The translations under genes were made by a program, and so were the position numbers. Positions 25,408 through 33,857 of a stretch of 64,000 nt of DNA are shown here, one piece after another. How positions within the stretch are numbered: position 1 is the stretch's first letter; every line of letters begins with the position of its first letter. Below the pieces are notes generated by a model. It had not been told where the DNA came from. It searched no databases and worked only from the letters and a program-made list of their open reading frames with translations. Source of the stretch: Nocardia veterana NBRC 100344 (lineage in GTDB: Bacteria > Actinomycetota > Actinomycetes > Mycobacteriales > Mycobacteriaceae); assembly GCF_000308855.1 (NCBI RefSeq), contig NZ_BAGM01000028.1, forward strand, positions 1 to 64,000. The letters run 5' to 3'.

Positions 25408-25440
25408 CATGGACAACAAAATGAGAGCTACTATCAAAAT
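25402..25440 (+). promoter_or_regulatory. Putative promoter/operator of the MFS-TetR operon
   Basis: TTGACA at 25404-25409 with TACTAT about 19 bases downstream resembles a sigma-70-type promoter, in a clearly AT-richer stretch. TGTTG (25402-25406) and CAACA (25414-25418) form an inverted repeat over the -35 box, a likely site for the TetR protein encoded at 27091. Confidence 0.45.
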
Positions 25441-25469
25441 ATAGTCACAACCAACTGGATGGACATGTC

Positions 25470-27101
25470 ATGAACTTGCGGAGATCACCCGAATCGCCCG
25501 CACCCGCGGTGGCAGACGGCAGGCGGGCCGAACCCGAGTCGCCGACCGACCTGCTCGCTCCTGGCGCAACCGACCCGGGGCGGCGCGACGCCGCGGGCGG
25601 GAAGGCGCGCTGGCTCGCGCTCGGCGCGCTCGGGCTGGCGATGCTCACGATCGGACTCGACACCACGGTGCTGGTCGTGGCGCTGCCCACCATGGCCATC
25701 GATCTGCATGCGAATACCGCTGCGCTGCAATGGTTCACCACGGCCTACACGCTGGCGCTGGCGGCCGTCATGCTGCCCGCCGGGGCCCTCGGCGACCGGT
25801 ACGGCCGCAAGAAATTCCTGCTCGCGGCCCTGGTGGTCTTCGGTGGGGCATCGCTGTGGTGCGCGCTGGCGACCTCGGCGGGAATGCTGGTCGCGGCTCG
25901 CGCGGTGCTGGGCATCGCCGCGGCGGCCATGATGCCGCTGTCGATGTCGGTGCTGCCCGGCCTGTTCCCGGATCAGGCGCAACGGCAACGGGCACTGACG
26001 ATTTGGGTCAGCTCGACCGCGCTGGGGCTGCCGCTGGGGCCGATCGTCGGCGGCTGGCTGCTGAACCACTTCTGGTGGGGATCGGTCTTTCTGATCAACG
26101 TCCCGCTGGTCGTGGTCGGGTTGGTCGCGGTCGCGCTGCTGGTTCCGGAGACGCGCAGCGATTCCGCGTTCCGGATCGATCTCGCCGGTGTCGTGCTGTC
26201 GGCCACGGGCATGCTCGGCTTCACCTACGGATTCATTCGATTCGGTGAGCAGGGCTGGGGTGACGGGCCGGCCTGGGCGGCCGTGGTCGCGGGCGGCGCG
26301 CTGCTCGCCGGCTTCGTCTGGTGGCAGCGGCGGCTCGCGCATCCGCTGGTCGACATCGCACTGTTCGCCAACCATGGATTCCGCTGGGGCACAGCCTATT
26401 CCGTTGTGGTGAACTTCGCGATGTTCGGCATGTTCTTCACCGTGCCGCAGTACTTCCAGGCCGTCCTCGGGGTCGATTCGCTGGGCAGCGGACTGCGGCT
26501 GCTCCCGCTGATCGGCGGACTGGTGGTCGGGACGCGCGTCGTCGACAAGCTGCTGCCGAGGCTCGGACCGCGGATCGTGCTCACCGGTGGCTTCCTCGCG
26601 CTCGCCGCGGGCTTGGCCATGGGTGCGATGACCTGGGTGAGCAGCGGCTATGGCTATACCGCCGCGTGGACCACCCTGCTCGGGTTCGCGATGGGCCTGG
26701 TCATGCCGGCCGCGATGGGGATGGCGATGGGGCAGCTCGGACCCGAGCGAGCCGGTTCCGGGTCGGCGCTGTTGCAAGCCTTGCGGCAAGCGGGCGGCAC
26801 CATCGGCGTCGCGGTCCTCGGCACCGTGCTCGCGACGCAATACCGTTCGGACCTGGGCTCGTACAACCACGAGCCGGTGTCCGACGGCGTCAACGCGGGG
26901 GTCGCGGTGGCTCGGGCGAGCGGCGACGGCGCCATGCTCGACCAGGTGCAGTCCGCATTCGTGTCCGGGATGGGCGCCATGCTGTGGCTGTGCGCTGCGG
27001 CATGCGTGCTCGCCGCACTGCTCGCCGCGCTGCGCGTCCGACCCGGGGAGCGTCCCGCGGATGCCGGCGCCGATGCGGGACAATCGGTACATGTCGGCTG
27101 A
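25470..27101 (+). CDS. MFS multidrug exporter, DHA2 (EmrB/QacA) family
   Basis: Protein of 543 residues with a 45-residue hydrophilic N terminus and about 14 transmembrane helices. Family signs are LDTTVLVVALPTMAIDL in TM1, motif A in GALGDRYGRKKF, and motif C-like ISSTALGLPLGPIVGGWLL (W-x-SS-T-x-G-x-x-x-GP). It should export drugs or hydrophobic compounds with proton antiport. The ATG at 25470 has a poor ribosome binding site. The following TetR gene overlaps by 11 bases, so pump and repressor form one operon, probably from the promoter near 25404. Confidence 0.92.
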   Translation: MNLRRSPESPAPAVADGRRAEPESPTDLLAPGATDPGRRDAAGGKARWLALGALGLAMLTIGLDTTVLVVALPTMAIDLHANTAALQWFTTAYTLALAAVMLPAGALGDRYGRKKFLLAALVVFGGASLWCALATSAGMLVAARAVLGIAAAAMMPLSMSVLPGLFPDQAQRQRALTIWVSSTALGLPLGPIVGGWLLNHFWWGSVFLINVPLVVVGLVAVALLVPETRSDSAFRIDLAGVVLSATGMLGFTYGFIRFGEQGWGDGPAWAAVVAGGALLAGFVWWQRRLAHPLVDIALFANHGFRWGTAYSVVVNFAMFGMFFTVPQYFQAVLGVDSLGSGLRLLPLIGGLVVGTRVVDKLLPRLGPRIVLTGGFLALAAGLAMGAMTWVSSGYGYTAAWTTLLGFAMGLVMPAAMGMAMGQLGPERAGSGSALLQALRQAGGTIGVAVLGTVLATQYRSDLGSYNHEPVSDGVNAGVAVARASGDGAMLDQVQSAFVSGMGAMLWLCAAACVLAALLAALRVRPGERPADAGADAGQSVHVG

Positions 27102-27735
27102 GTCGAAGGCACCCGCACGGGCCCATTCGGGAGCGACGGCGTCGCCCCGGGTGGGCCTGCGTGAACGCAAGAAGCAGCGCACCCGCCGCACCATCCGCAC
27201 GGAAGCGTTGAAACTGTTTCAGCGGCAGGGATATTCGGCCACCACGATCGAGCAGATCGCCGAAGCGGCGGACGTCTCGCCCAGCACCTTCTTCCGCTAC
27301 TTCCCGTCCAAGGAACAGCTGGTACTGGCCGACGACATCGATCCGATCATGATCCGCGCCATCGAATCCCAGCCACCGGAGCTGGCCCCGCTGGAGGCTT
27401 TCCGCCAGGCGATGAAGGAGACCTTCGACCAGCTGGACCCGCAGGATTGGCAGTTCGAGCAGGATCGGATGAAGTTGATCTACAACGAGCCCGAGCTGCG
27501 CAGCGTGATCATGCAGGAGACCGAACGCAACGTCGATCTGATCGCCGGGCTGCTCGCGCGCCGGATCGGGCGCGAAGCGGACGACTTCGAGGTCCGCACC
27601 TTTTCCGGGGCCATGATCGGCGCCATGATGACCGCATTCGGGCGAGAAGGCCTGGACCTGGAGAAGGTCGACCGGATCGCCGACTTCCTGGCGGCGGGTA
27701 TGCCGCTGGAGCCGGCACCGAAGACCACCGACTGA
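27091..27735 (+). CDS. TetR family regulator of the adjacent exporter
   Basis: Protein of 214 residues (start MSAESKAPARAHSG). The HTH (about 24-70) reads RERKKQRTRRTIRTEALKLF, then GYSATTIEQIAEAADVSPSTFFRYFPSKEQL, a textbook TetR domain. The C-terminal part is a helical ligand-binding domain ending in EPAPKTTD. ATG 27091 lies 11 bases inside the end of the MFS gene. It probably represses the operon through the dyad over its promoter. The inducer is unknown. Confidence 0.9.
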   Translation: MSAESKAPARAHSGATASPRVGLRERKKQRTRRTIRTEALKLFQRQGYSATTIEQIAEAADVSPSTFFRYFPSKEQLVLADDIDPIMIRAIESQPPELAPLEAFRQAMKETFDQLDPQDWQFEQDRMKLIYNEPELRSVIMQETERNVDLIAGLLARRIGREADDFEVRTFSGAMIGAMMTAFGREGLDLEKVDRIADFLAAGMPLEPAPKTTD

Positions 27736-27800
27736 GTACCGGCCCCAGCCGGGTCACCGGCTCCGGCCGTCGGTGAACGGATAGCGGGGATCGCGACGGC

Positions 27801-28685
27801 TCAGGACGCGGCTAGTTCGGCGGCCGCCGTATCGTCGGTCATCGCCGCGAAGAACCCACCGATCACGTCCTCGATCTGCGAGATGGAATCGGCGCAGTAG
27901 AGGATCGGTTGGTAGTGGGTGATGTCGTAGGTGGCCGTACCCATCTGATGGATGTTCAGCGGCCGCAGCCGAGCGTGCCGGAACTCCTCGATCTCGCCGA
28001 ACGACGACAGCAAACCCGCACCGTAGCAGCGTATTTCGCCCCGCTCGCGCACGACGCCGAACTCCATCGAGAACCAGAAGACATCGGCGAGGAACTTCAG
28101 CGCCGCATCGGTTTCCAGCCGCTGTACGGCCGCGCCGACCTCGGCGTAGATCGCGGCGAAACGTGGGCTCGCCAATTGGTTGGCGTGGCCGATGATTTCG
28201 TGGATCGCGTCCGGTTCCGGCGTGTACAGCGGGGCCGAATGGTGACGAATGTACTGGGTGGAGTGAAAGGTTCGATTGGCGAAGGAGCCGAAGAACTCTC
28301 GCAACGGTACCAGCCCGGCGGCCGGAACATAGCGAAAACCGGTGAGCGGCACCAACTTCGCGGTCACTTCGGCCAGCTGTGGGATGTGGTCGGTCGGGAG
28401 GTCCAACCGTTGTTCGGCGGCGAGCACCTCGGCGCAGGCATACTCCTGATGTTTACGCCGCAACTCGGCGGAGACGATCCGCCACACCTGCTCCTCGTCG
28501 TCGGTGTAGTCGATCCGCGGCAACGGTTCACCGGCCCGGTAGTCCAGTGCCAGCGCCGCGATCGCGTTGCGCCGCGCCCGATACTCCGGATCGTGCACCC
28601 CCGGATGCTCATCACTCAAATGCACCGTGACATCGCCGTCACGCCCCGTGGTGACCGGCGAATACAACCGACCTTCGGTGAACAT
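27801..28685 (-). CDS. phhA: Phenylalanine 4-monooxygenase
   Basis: Protein of about 294 residues, an aromatic amino acid hydroxylase that converts phenylalanine to tyrosine with tetrahydropterin, O2 and iron. Iron ligands are visible in DAIHEIIGHANQL (the two His) and in the later FWFSMEFGVV (the Glu). The signature PLTGFRYVPAAGLVPLREFF and the TATYDITHYQPILYCADS end are present. ATG 28685 follows GGAGA directly, and a TTG four codons upstream is the alternative. It has its own upstream region with a 19-bp dyad, and is divergent from nothing nearby. Confidence 0.93.
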   Translation of the reverse strand: MFTEGRLYSPVTTGRDGDVTVHLSDEHPGVHDPEYRARRNAIAALALDYRAGEPLPRIDYTDDEEQVWRIVSAELRRKHQEYACAEVLAAEQRLDLPTDHIPQLAEVTAKLVPLTGFRYVPAAGLVPLREFFGSFANRTFHSTQYIRHHSAPLYTPEPDAIHEIIGHANQLASPRFAAIYAEVGAAVQRLETDAALKFLADVFWFSMEFGVVRERGEIRCYGAGLLSSFGEIEEFRHARLRPLNIHQMGTATYDITHYQPILYCADSISQIEDVIGGFFAAMTDDTAAAELAAS

Positions 28686-28734
28686 GTCTCCAGGCAAGCA
28701 CCACTATCGGGATTCGACAACAAACCCGCAGCAA

Positions 28735-28753
28735 ACTGGGCAAATTGCCTAGT
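28735..28753. promoter_or_regulatory. 19-bp palindrome upstream of phhA
   Basis: ACTGGGCAAATTGCCTAGT: arms ACT-x-GGCAA and TTGCC-x-AGT around a central A, with one mismatch per arm. It lies about 50 bp before the phhA start, where an activator or repressor of Lrp/AsnC or GntR type could bind. The regulator is not in this window. Confidence 0.45.
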
Positions 28754-28801
28754 TGGAGCCGGGCCCGCGGTTGCCGCGCCCGAGGTTCGACCACCCGATC
28801 G

Positions 28802-29236
28802 TCAGTCGATACTTCCTTTCGGCACGACCCAGACATGTGGCTGACGCGTGACCGAGGCGATGTGTTCGAAGTCTTCGTCGTAGTGCAGGATCGTGGCTCC
28901 GTGATACTCGGCGACTGCCGCGGTGAGTAGATCGACGATGCCGGCTGCGCGATGTTTCCCCTGTCTGGCGAGCAACAGCTGGACCTCACGAGCCCGTTCG
29001 GCGATCGGCTCGGTGACCGGCAGGGTGGTGAATCGTGCCCGGCGGCTGTGCGCGATGTTCTGGACGTCTGCCAGATTTCGACCCGAATAGCCTGCTTCGA
29101 GATCGAGCGTGACGCACGTTGCGGCCGCACGATCGGCGAGCAGACCCGCGATGACGGTCCGGACGCCGGGGTCGCTCAGCCGGGCATATGCAGATGTATC
29201 GATCAGGTGCAGGCGCAGCGGGATCGGTTCGATCAC
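28802..29236 (-). CDS. vapC: VapC-type PIN-domain toxin ribonuclease
   Basis: Protein of 144 residues, GTG start at 29236. PIN-domain acidic residues are seen in LIDTSAYARL (Asp), LDLEAGYSG (Glu), GIVDLLTAAVAEYHG (Asp) and ILHYDEDFEHIASV (Asp), the four-acid Mg2+ site of VapC RNases. Its start overlaps the stop of vapB by four bases, the normal coupled antitoxin-toxin order. It should cut specific RNA when VapB is degraded. A vapBC pair also lies next to sdhB in M. tuberculosis as I recall (vapBC44), though on the other strand relative to sdh. Confidence 0.9.
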   Translation of the reverse strand: MIEPIPLRLHLIDTSAYARLSDPGVRTVIAGLLADRAAATCVTLDLEAGYSGRNLADVQNIAHSRRARFTTLPVTEPIAERAREVQLLLARQGKHRAAGIVDLLTAAVAEYHGATILHYDEDFEHIASVTRQPHVWVVPKGSID

Positions 29237-29442
29237 CGCCGAGCCCCGCGCATGACCTCCGAATCGCCGATATCGGGACCGACTCCGAAGCCGTAGGGAT
29301 CGTTCAGAATCTCCTCGACGCGCCGACGACGTTCGGCGACGAACCGGAGTGCCGCGTTGACGGTGTCCTTCTTGGTGGTGGTGCCCAGCTCCTTCGCCGC
29401 CAGGGTCAAGGCCTCGTCATCCAAGTCGATCATCGTCTTCAT
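29233..29442 (-). CDS. vapB: VapB-type antitoxin
   Basis: Protein of 69 residues, MKTMIDLDDEALTLAAKELG at the start, then TTKKDTVNAALRFVAERRRR. This is the ribbon-helix-helix antitoxin pattern (M-x-x-x-IDLDDE-x-L, then T-K-x-x-TVNAALR). The C-terminal tail binds VapC. I chose ATG 29442; a GTG three codons upstream (29451) is possible. A small palindrome just upstream is the likely autoregulatory site. Confidence 0.9.
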   Translation of the reverse strand: MKTMIDLDDEALTLAAKELGTTTKKDTVNAALRFVAERRRRVEEILNDPYGFGVGPDIGDSEVMRGARR

Positions 29443-29445
29443 ATT

Positions 29446-29455
29446 TATCACGATA
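29446..29455. promoter_or_regulatory. Palindrome at the vapB start (putative VapBC operator)
   Basis: TATCACGATA (TATC-AC-GATA on the plus strand), flanked by further matching ATAT, sits directly upstream of the vapB ATG in an AT-rich patch. VapBC complexes usually repress their own promoter through such dyads. Confidence 0.4.
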
Positions 29456-29558
29456 TGTCCGCCCCCTTATGCCGAGCAATACTGGTTGATGCAACCGTTA
29501 TTCGGCGCCACCGGCCGTGTGGATGGGCGCCTGCGCTCTGACCCGGCGCCGGATACGA

Positions 29559-29592
29559 AAGGCCGCCCGCATCGAAAGATGCGGGCGGCCTT
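29559..29592 (-). terminator. Strong hairpin after sdhB
   Basis: Perfect 15-bp arms (AAGGCCGCCCGCATC and its complement) around a GAAA loop, 22 bases after the sdhB stop, with a short T run on the minus strand. It should end the sdh transcript before vapBC. Confidence 0.88.
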
Positions 29593-29613
29593 CGGTTTTC
29601 GGTCTCTGCCGGC

Positions 29614-30390
29614 TCAGGGGCGGGCGAACAGCAGGGCTCGCTTGACTTCCTGGATGGCCTTGGTGACTTCGATGCCGCGCGGGCAGGCATCGGTGCAGTT
29701 GAAGGTGGTGCGGCAGCGCCAGACGCCCTCGACGTCGTTGAGGATGTCGAGACGCTCGCGGGCGCCCTCGTCGCGGCTGTCGAAGATGAAGCGGTGCGCG
29801 TTCACGATCGCGGCCGGGCCGAAGTAGCTGCCGTCGCTCCAGTACACGGGGCAGGAGGTGGTGCAGCAGGCACACAGGATGCACTTGGTGGTGTCATCGA
29901 AGCGCGCACGGTCGGTCTGCGACTGGATCCGCTCCCGGGTCGGCTCGTTACCGTGGGTGATCAGGTACGGCTTCACCGCGCGGAACGCGTCGAAGAACGG
30001 CTCCATGTTCACCACGAGGTCCTTCTCCACGGGCAGACCGCGGATCGGCTCGACGGTGACGGTGAGCTCCTTGCCGTTCTTGGGCAGCATGTCGCGCATC
30101 AGCACCTTGCACGCCAGCCGGTTCACACCGTTGATGCGCATGGCGTCCGAACCGCAGACGCCGTGGGCGCAGGACCGCCGGAAGGTGAGCGTGCCGTCCA
30201 GGTAGGACTTGATGTAGATGAGCACGTTCAGGAAGCGGTCGGTCGGCAGCACCGGCACCTGGAACGAATCCCAGTGCGCGCCTTTGTCGTCCTCGGGATT
30301 GAACCGGGCGACCTTGACGGTCACCATCGTCGACCCGTCCGGCACCGGGGCCGGCTTCTGCCCGGCGGGGGCTTCGGCTACAGCAGTCAT
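29614..30390 (-). CDS. sdhB: Succinate dehydrogenase iron-sulfur subunit
   Basis: Protein of 258 residues. It carries three Fe-S clusters between the flavin and the quinone site: the [2Fe-2S] ligands in SCAHGVCGSDAM and NRLACKV (with Asp in the third position, as in E. coli SdhB), the [4Fe-4S] ligands in CILCACCTTSCPVYW, and the [3Fe-4S] region VWRCRTTFNCTDACPRGIEV. The ATG overlaps the sdhA stop by one base (TGATG). It is the last gene of sdhCDAB and is followed by a strong hairpin. Confidence 0.97.
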   Translation of the reverse strand: MTAVAEAPAGQKPAPVPDGSTMVTVKVARFNPEDDKGAHWDSFQVPVLPTDRFLNVLIYIKSYLDGTLTFRRSCAHGVCGSDAMRINGVNRLACKVLMRDMLPKNGKELTVTVEPIRGLPVEKDLVVNMEPFFDAFRAVKPYLITHGNEPTRERIQSQTDRARFDDTTKCILCACCTTSCPVYWSDGSYFGPAAIVNAHRFIFDSRDEGARERLDILNDVEGVWRCRTTFNCTDACPRGIEVTKAIQEVKRALLFARP

Positions 30391-32174
30391 CAGTACTTAC
30401 GCTCCATCGGCTCGTAACGGGTCTGCACGACCGGCTTGAAGTCGAGCCGGATATCGGCGATCAGCTCCGCCGGCTTACCGGGCTCGACCTGCTTGTACGC
30501 CATGGTGTGGCGCATGAAGTTGACGTCGTCGCGGTCGGGGTAGTCCTCGCGGGCGTGGCCGCCGCGCGATTCCTTGCGGTTGAGCGCGCCCACGACGGTG
30601 ACCTCGGCCAGCTCCAGCAGGAAGCCGAGCTCGACGGCCTCGAGCAGATCGCTGTTGTAGCGCTTGCCCTTGTCCTGCACGGTGATGTGCTGGTAGCGCT
30701 CCTTGAGCGCGTGGATGTCGGTCAGCGCCTGCTTCAGGGTCTCCTCGGTGCGGAACACCGCGGCGTTGGCATCCATGGTGGCCTGCAGCTCGCTGCGGAT
30801 GTCGGCCACCCGCTCGTTGCCGTGATCACTCAGCAGCAGCGCCAGCCAGTCCTGCACCATCTGCGCCGGGTTCTCCGGCAGCTCGACGAATTCGGTGCGC
30901 GCGGCGTACTCCGCGGCGGCGATACCCGAGCGGCGGCCGAACACGTTGATGTCGAGCAGCGAGTTGGTGCCCAGACGGTTCGAGCCGTGCACCGACACAC
31001 ACGCGCACTCGCCGGCGGCGTACAGGCCGGGGACCACGTCGGTGTTGTTGCGCAGCACCTCACCGCGGATCCGGGTCGGGATGCCACCCATCACGTAGTG
31101 ACAGGTCGGCATGACCGGCACCGGCTCCTTCACCGGGTCCACACCCAGGTAGGTGCGGGAGAACTCGGTGATGTCGGGCAGCTTCTCCTCGAGCACGTCC
31201 TCGCCGAGGTGGGTGACGTCGATGAAGACGTAGTCCTTGTTCGGACCGCCACCGCGGCCCTCGAGGACCTCCTTGACCATCGACCGGGCCACGATGTCAC
31301 GCGGCGCGAGGTCCTTGATGGTCGGGGCGTAGCGCTCCATGAAGCGCTCACCGGAGGCGTTGCGCAGGATGCCGCCCTCACCGCGGACGGCCTCGGAGAT
31401 CAGGATGCCCAGACCGGCCAGGCCCGTCGGATGGAACTGGTGGAATTCCATGTCCTCCAGCGGCAGACCCTTGCGGAACACGATCGCCATACCGTCACCG
31501 GTCAGCGTGTGCGCGTTGGAGGTGGTCTTGTACATCCGGCCCGAACCGCCGGTGGCGAAGATGATCGCCTTGGCGTGGAAGACGTGGATCTCACCGGTGG
31601 CCAGCTCGTAGGCGACGACGCCGGTGGCGACCTGGCCGCGATCGGTATCGCTCATCACGAGATCCAGCACGTAGAACTCGTTGAAGAACTCCACGTCGTG
31701 CTTGACGCAGTTCTGGTAGAGCGTCTGCAGGATCATGTGGCCGGTGCGGTCGGCGGCGTAGCACGCACGCCGCACGGGAGCCTTACCGTGGTCACGGGTG
31801 TGACCGCCGAAGCGACGCTGGTCGATCTTGCCCTCGGGCGTGCGGTTGAACGGCAGGCCCATCTTCTCCAGATCGAGCACCGCGTCGATGGCCTCCTTGG
31901 CCATGATCTCCGCGGCGTCTTGGTCGACCAGGTAGTCACCACCCTTGACGGTGTCGAAGGTGTGCCACTCCCAGTTGTCTTCTTCGACGTTGGCCAGCGC
32001 CGCGCACATACCGCCCTGGGCGGCGCCGGTGTGGCTGCGGGTCGGGTACAGCTTGGTCAGTACGGCGGTGCGCACCCGGGGGCCGGCCTCGATCGCCGCA
32101 CGCATCCCCGCGCCGCCGGCACCGACGATGACCACGTCGTAGCGGTGCTCCTGAACCGGTCGAGTTTCACTCAT
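30390..32174 (-). CDS. sdhA: Succinate dehydrogenase flavoprotein subunit
   Basis: Protein of 594 residues, normal length. FAD binding VVIVGAGGAGMRAAIEAG (about 15-32) and the covalent-flavin His in TRSHTGAAQGG are present. HQFHPTGL and RGEGGIL carry substrate-site residues, and GECACVSVHGSNRLG is the second FAD segment. It oxidises succinate to fumarate on the cytoplasmic side and links the TCA cycle to menaquinone. It lies between sdhD (15 bp gap) and sdhB (overlap). Confidence 0.98.
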   Translation of the reverse strand: MSETRPVQEHRYDVVIVGAGGAGMRAAIEAGPRVRTAVLTKLYPTRSHTGAAQGGMCAALANVEEDNWEWHTFDTVKGGDYLVDQDAAEIMAKEAIDAVLDLEKMGLPFNRTPEGKIDQRRFGGHTRDHGKAPVRRACYAADRTGHMILQTLYQNCVKHDVEFFNEFYVLDLVMSDTDRGQVATGVVAYELATGEIHVFHAKAIIFATGGSGRMYKTTSNAHTLTGDGMAIVFRKGLPLEDMEFHQFHPTGLAGLGILISEAVRGEGGILRNASGERFMERYAPTIKDLAPRDIVARSMVKEVLEGRGGGPNKDYVFIDVTHLGEDVLEEKLPDITEFSRTYLGVDPVKEPVPVMPTCHYVMGGIPTRIRGEVLRNNTDVVPGLYAAGECACVSVHGSNRLGTNSLLDINVFGRRSGIAAAEYAARTEFVELPENPAQMVQDWLALLLSDHGNERVADIRSELQATMDANAAVFRTEETLKQALTDIHALKERYQHITVQDKGKRYNSDLLEAVELGFLLELAEVTVVGALNRKESRGGHAREDYPDRDDVNFMRHTMAYKQVEPGKPAELIADIRLDFKPVVQTRYEPMERKY

Positions 32175-32189
32175 GCGAGGTCGCCGTTC

Positions 32190-32621
32190 CTAACTGATGT
32201 TGGGGTCGAAGGTGAAGATGACGTAGGTGCCCACGCCCATGATCAGGATCATGGCGACGGCCAGCAGGGTCTTCAGCCAGAAGCGGGTGGAGTCCTTGCG
32301 GGAGTAGTCGTCGATGACCGTGCGCAGGCCGTTGCCGCCGTGCAGCTGCGCCAGCCACAGCATGGCGAGATCCCAGCACTGCCAGAACGGGCTGGCCCAG
32401 CGACCGGCCACGAAGCCGAAGTTCAGCCGCTTCACGCCGCCGTCGAGCATCAGCATGATCGTCATGTGGCCGAGCACCAGCACGATCAGCAGCAGACCGG
32501 AGAAGCGCATGAACAGCCACGCGTACTTCTCGAAGTTGTTGCCGGAGGAACGGCGCGGCGAACGCGGGGAGTCGAGGCTGGCGGGGCGGTCGTAGGACTT
32601 GCCGAGAACAGGTGCGGTCAT
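32190..32621 (-). CDS. sdhD: Succinate dehydrogenase membrane anchor subunit
   Basis: Protein of 143 residues with three transmembrane helices: WLFMRFSGLLLIVLVLGHM, SPFWQCWDLAMLWLAQLHGG, and FWLKTLLAVAMILIMGVGTYVIF. The early FMRFSG and GHM residues lie at the haem/quinone side in the family. It starts one base after the sdhC stop (TGATATG). Confidence 0.93.
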   Translation of the reverse strand: MTAPVLGKSYDRPASLDSPRSPRRSSGNNFEKYAWLFMRFSGLLLIVLVLGHMTIMLMLDGGVKRLNFGFVAGRWASPFWQCWDLAMLWLAQLHGGNGLRTVIDDYSRKDSTRFWLKTLLAVAMILIMGVGTYVIFTFDPNIS

Positions 32622-32622
32622 A

Positions 32623-33024
32623 TCAGTGCTCCGTCAGCAGGTAGAAGAACTGGCGTCCGACACCGGCGGCCGAGACGACGATCCAGATGGCGAGCACGAT
32701 CCACAGCATCAGCCGCTGGTACTTGGGGCCCTTGGACCAGAAGTCGACCAGGATGACGCGGACACCGTTGAGTGCGTGGAACAGCACGCAGACGACCAGG
32801 CCCATCTCCATGAGGGCCACGACCGGGTTCTTGTAGGTCTCGATCGCCCGGTCGTAGGTATCCGGACTGACTCGCACCAGCGCGGTGTCGAGCACGTGGA
32901 CGAACAGGAAGAAGAAGATCGTGACACCGGTGATCCGGTGCAGGGCCCAGGACCACATACCCGGGTCGCCGCGGTACAGGGTCTTCCGCTTCGGCTGAGC
33001 CGGAGCTTCCAGTGTGGTCGTCAT
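32623..33024 (-). CDS. sdhC: Succinate dehydrogenase cytochrome b556 subunit
   Basis: Protein of 133 residues from ATG 33024, which has GGAGG ten bases upstream. A TTG at 33042 is in frame but contains that ribosome binding site. Three helices are seen, with the signature MWSWALHRITGVTIFFFLFVHVLDTAL (the S-x-x-HR-x-TG motif and the haem His), then LVVCVLFHALNGVRV (second His) and LWIVLAIWIVVSAAG. It is the first gene of sdhCDAB and is divergent from cdd. Confidence 0.95.
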   Translation of the reverse strand: MTTTLEAPAQPKRKTLYRGDPGMWSWALHRITGVTIFFFLFVHVLDTALVRVSPDTYDRAIETYKNPVVALMEMGLVVCVLFHALNGVRVILVDFWSKGPKYQRLMLWIVLAIWIVVSAAGVGRQFFYLLTEH

Positions 33025-33353
33025 AGAGTGCGGTGCCTCCAACGTCGTTGATGGACACGCCGGCGAGCCGGCAGTCGGATCCGGTCGCAGCTTCGGCGTA
33101 CGCCGAGCATGTCGATCTGGAGAAACACCAGCTCATCTCGGGCGCTGACATCCGGAGGCGGTGGCCGGCGGTGCGCTGCCAAACCTGGACCGATCTGTGG
33201 AGAACTCTAATCCCCGGCGATTCGCGGAACTAATTCGGCGTGCCGCTCGTTGAGCCTCGAAGTGGAAAGTTAGGTTTGCCTTGCCTGAATGATCGACAGC
33301 CCCGCGAACTCATTTCTACGCTGTCATATCAGCCATTCGAGCGGAGGTCCGAT
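33025..33353. other. Divergent promoter region between sdhC and cdd
   Basis: 329 bp without a gene. It must hold the promoters of sdhCDAB (minus) and cdd (plus). The clearest element is an IdeR/DtxR-like box at 33270-33288. I see no coding signal. Confidence 0.6.
33270..33288. promoter_or_regulatory. IdeR/DtxR-like iron box
   Basis: TTAGGTTTGCCTTGCCTGA agrees with the DtxR/IdeR consensus (TTAGGTTAGGCTAACCTAA) at 14 of 19 positions by my hand count, including the full left half TTAGGTT. It lies 66 bp before cdd and about 250 bp before sdhC. Iron control of the iron-rich SDH would make sense, although cdd is nearer. Confidence 0.45.
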
Positions 33354-33755
33354 ATGCCGGAAATTGATTGGGATTCCCTGCGTCACAACGCATTTCGAGT
33401 AATGCAGAATGCGTATGCACCCTATTCGAACTTTCCGGTCGGCGCCGCCGCTCTCACCGTCGACGGCGCCATTGTGAGCGGTTGCAATGTGGAAAATGTC
33501 TCATACGGCCTCGGCCTCTGCGCCGAAACTGTACTCATCGGTAACCTTTGCTCATCCGGCGGCGGGCGTTTGCTGGCGGTCGCGGTCTGTGATTCGCACG
33601 GGGAAATCCTGATGCCCTGCGGGCGCTGCCGACAGGTGCTCTACGAGCACGGCGGCCCCGATCTGCTGGTGGATCACCGCGACGGACCGATCGCCCTCGC
33701 GAGATTGCTGCCCGACGCGTTCGGCCCCGACGATCTGGCCGCGGGCCGACCGTGA
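33354..33755 (+). CDS. cdd: Cytidine deaminase
   Basis: Small tetrameric-type enzyme of 133 residues that deaminates cytidine and deoxycytidine for pyrimidine salvage. The Zn site is C56-A-E58 (ENVSYGLGLCAETV, where Glu is the proton shuttle) and P88-C-G-R-C92. SNFPVGAAA and GCNVEN bind the nucleoside. GGAGG lies upstream of ATG 33354. It is the first of cdd-deoA-add, the same order as in mycobacteria. Confidence 0.96.
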   Translation: MPEIDWDSLRHNAFRVMQNAYAPYSNFPVGAAALTVDGAIVSGCNVENVSYGLGLCAETVLIGNLCSSGGGRLLAVAVCDSHGEILMPCGRCRQVLYEHGGPDLLVDHRDGPIALARLLPDAFGPDDLAAGRP

Positions 33756-33857
33756 TGTGAGATTCCGCACCTGCGCGCCGAATCATCCGCCCCGCACGGA
33801 CTCTCGCCCGGCCTCGACACCACTCGCCGGTCCCGCCGATCTGGAAGGCTTTCGGCC

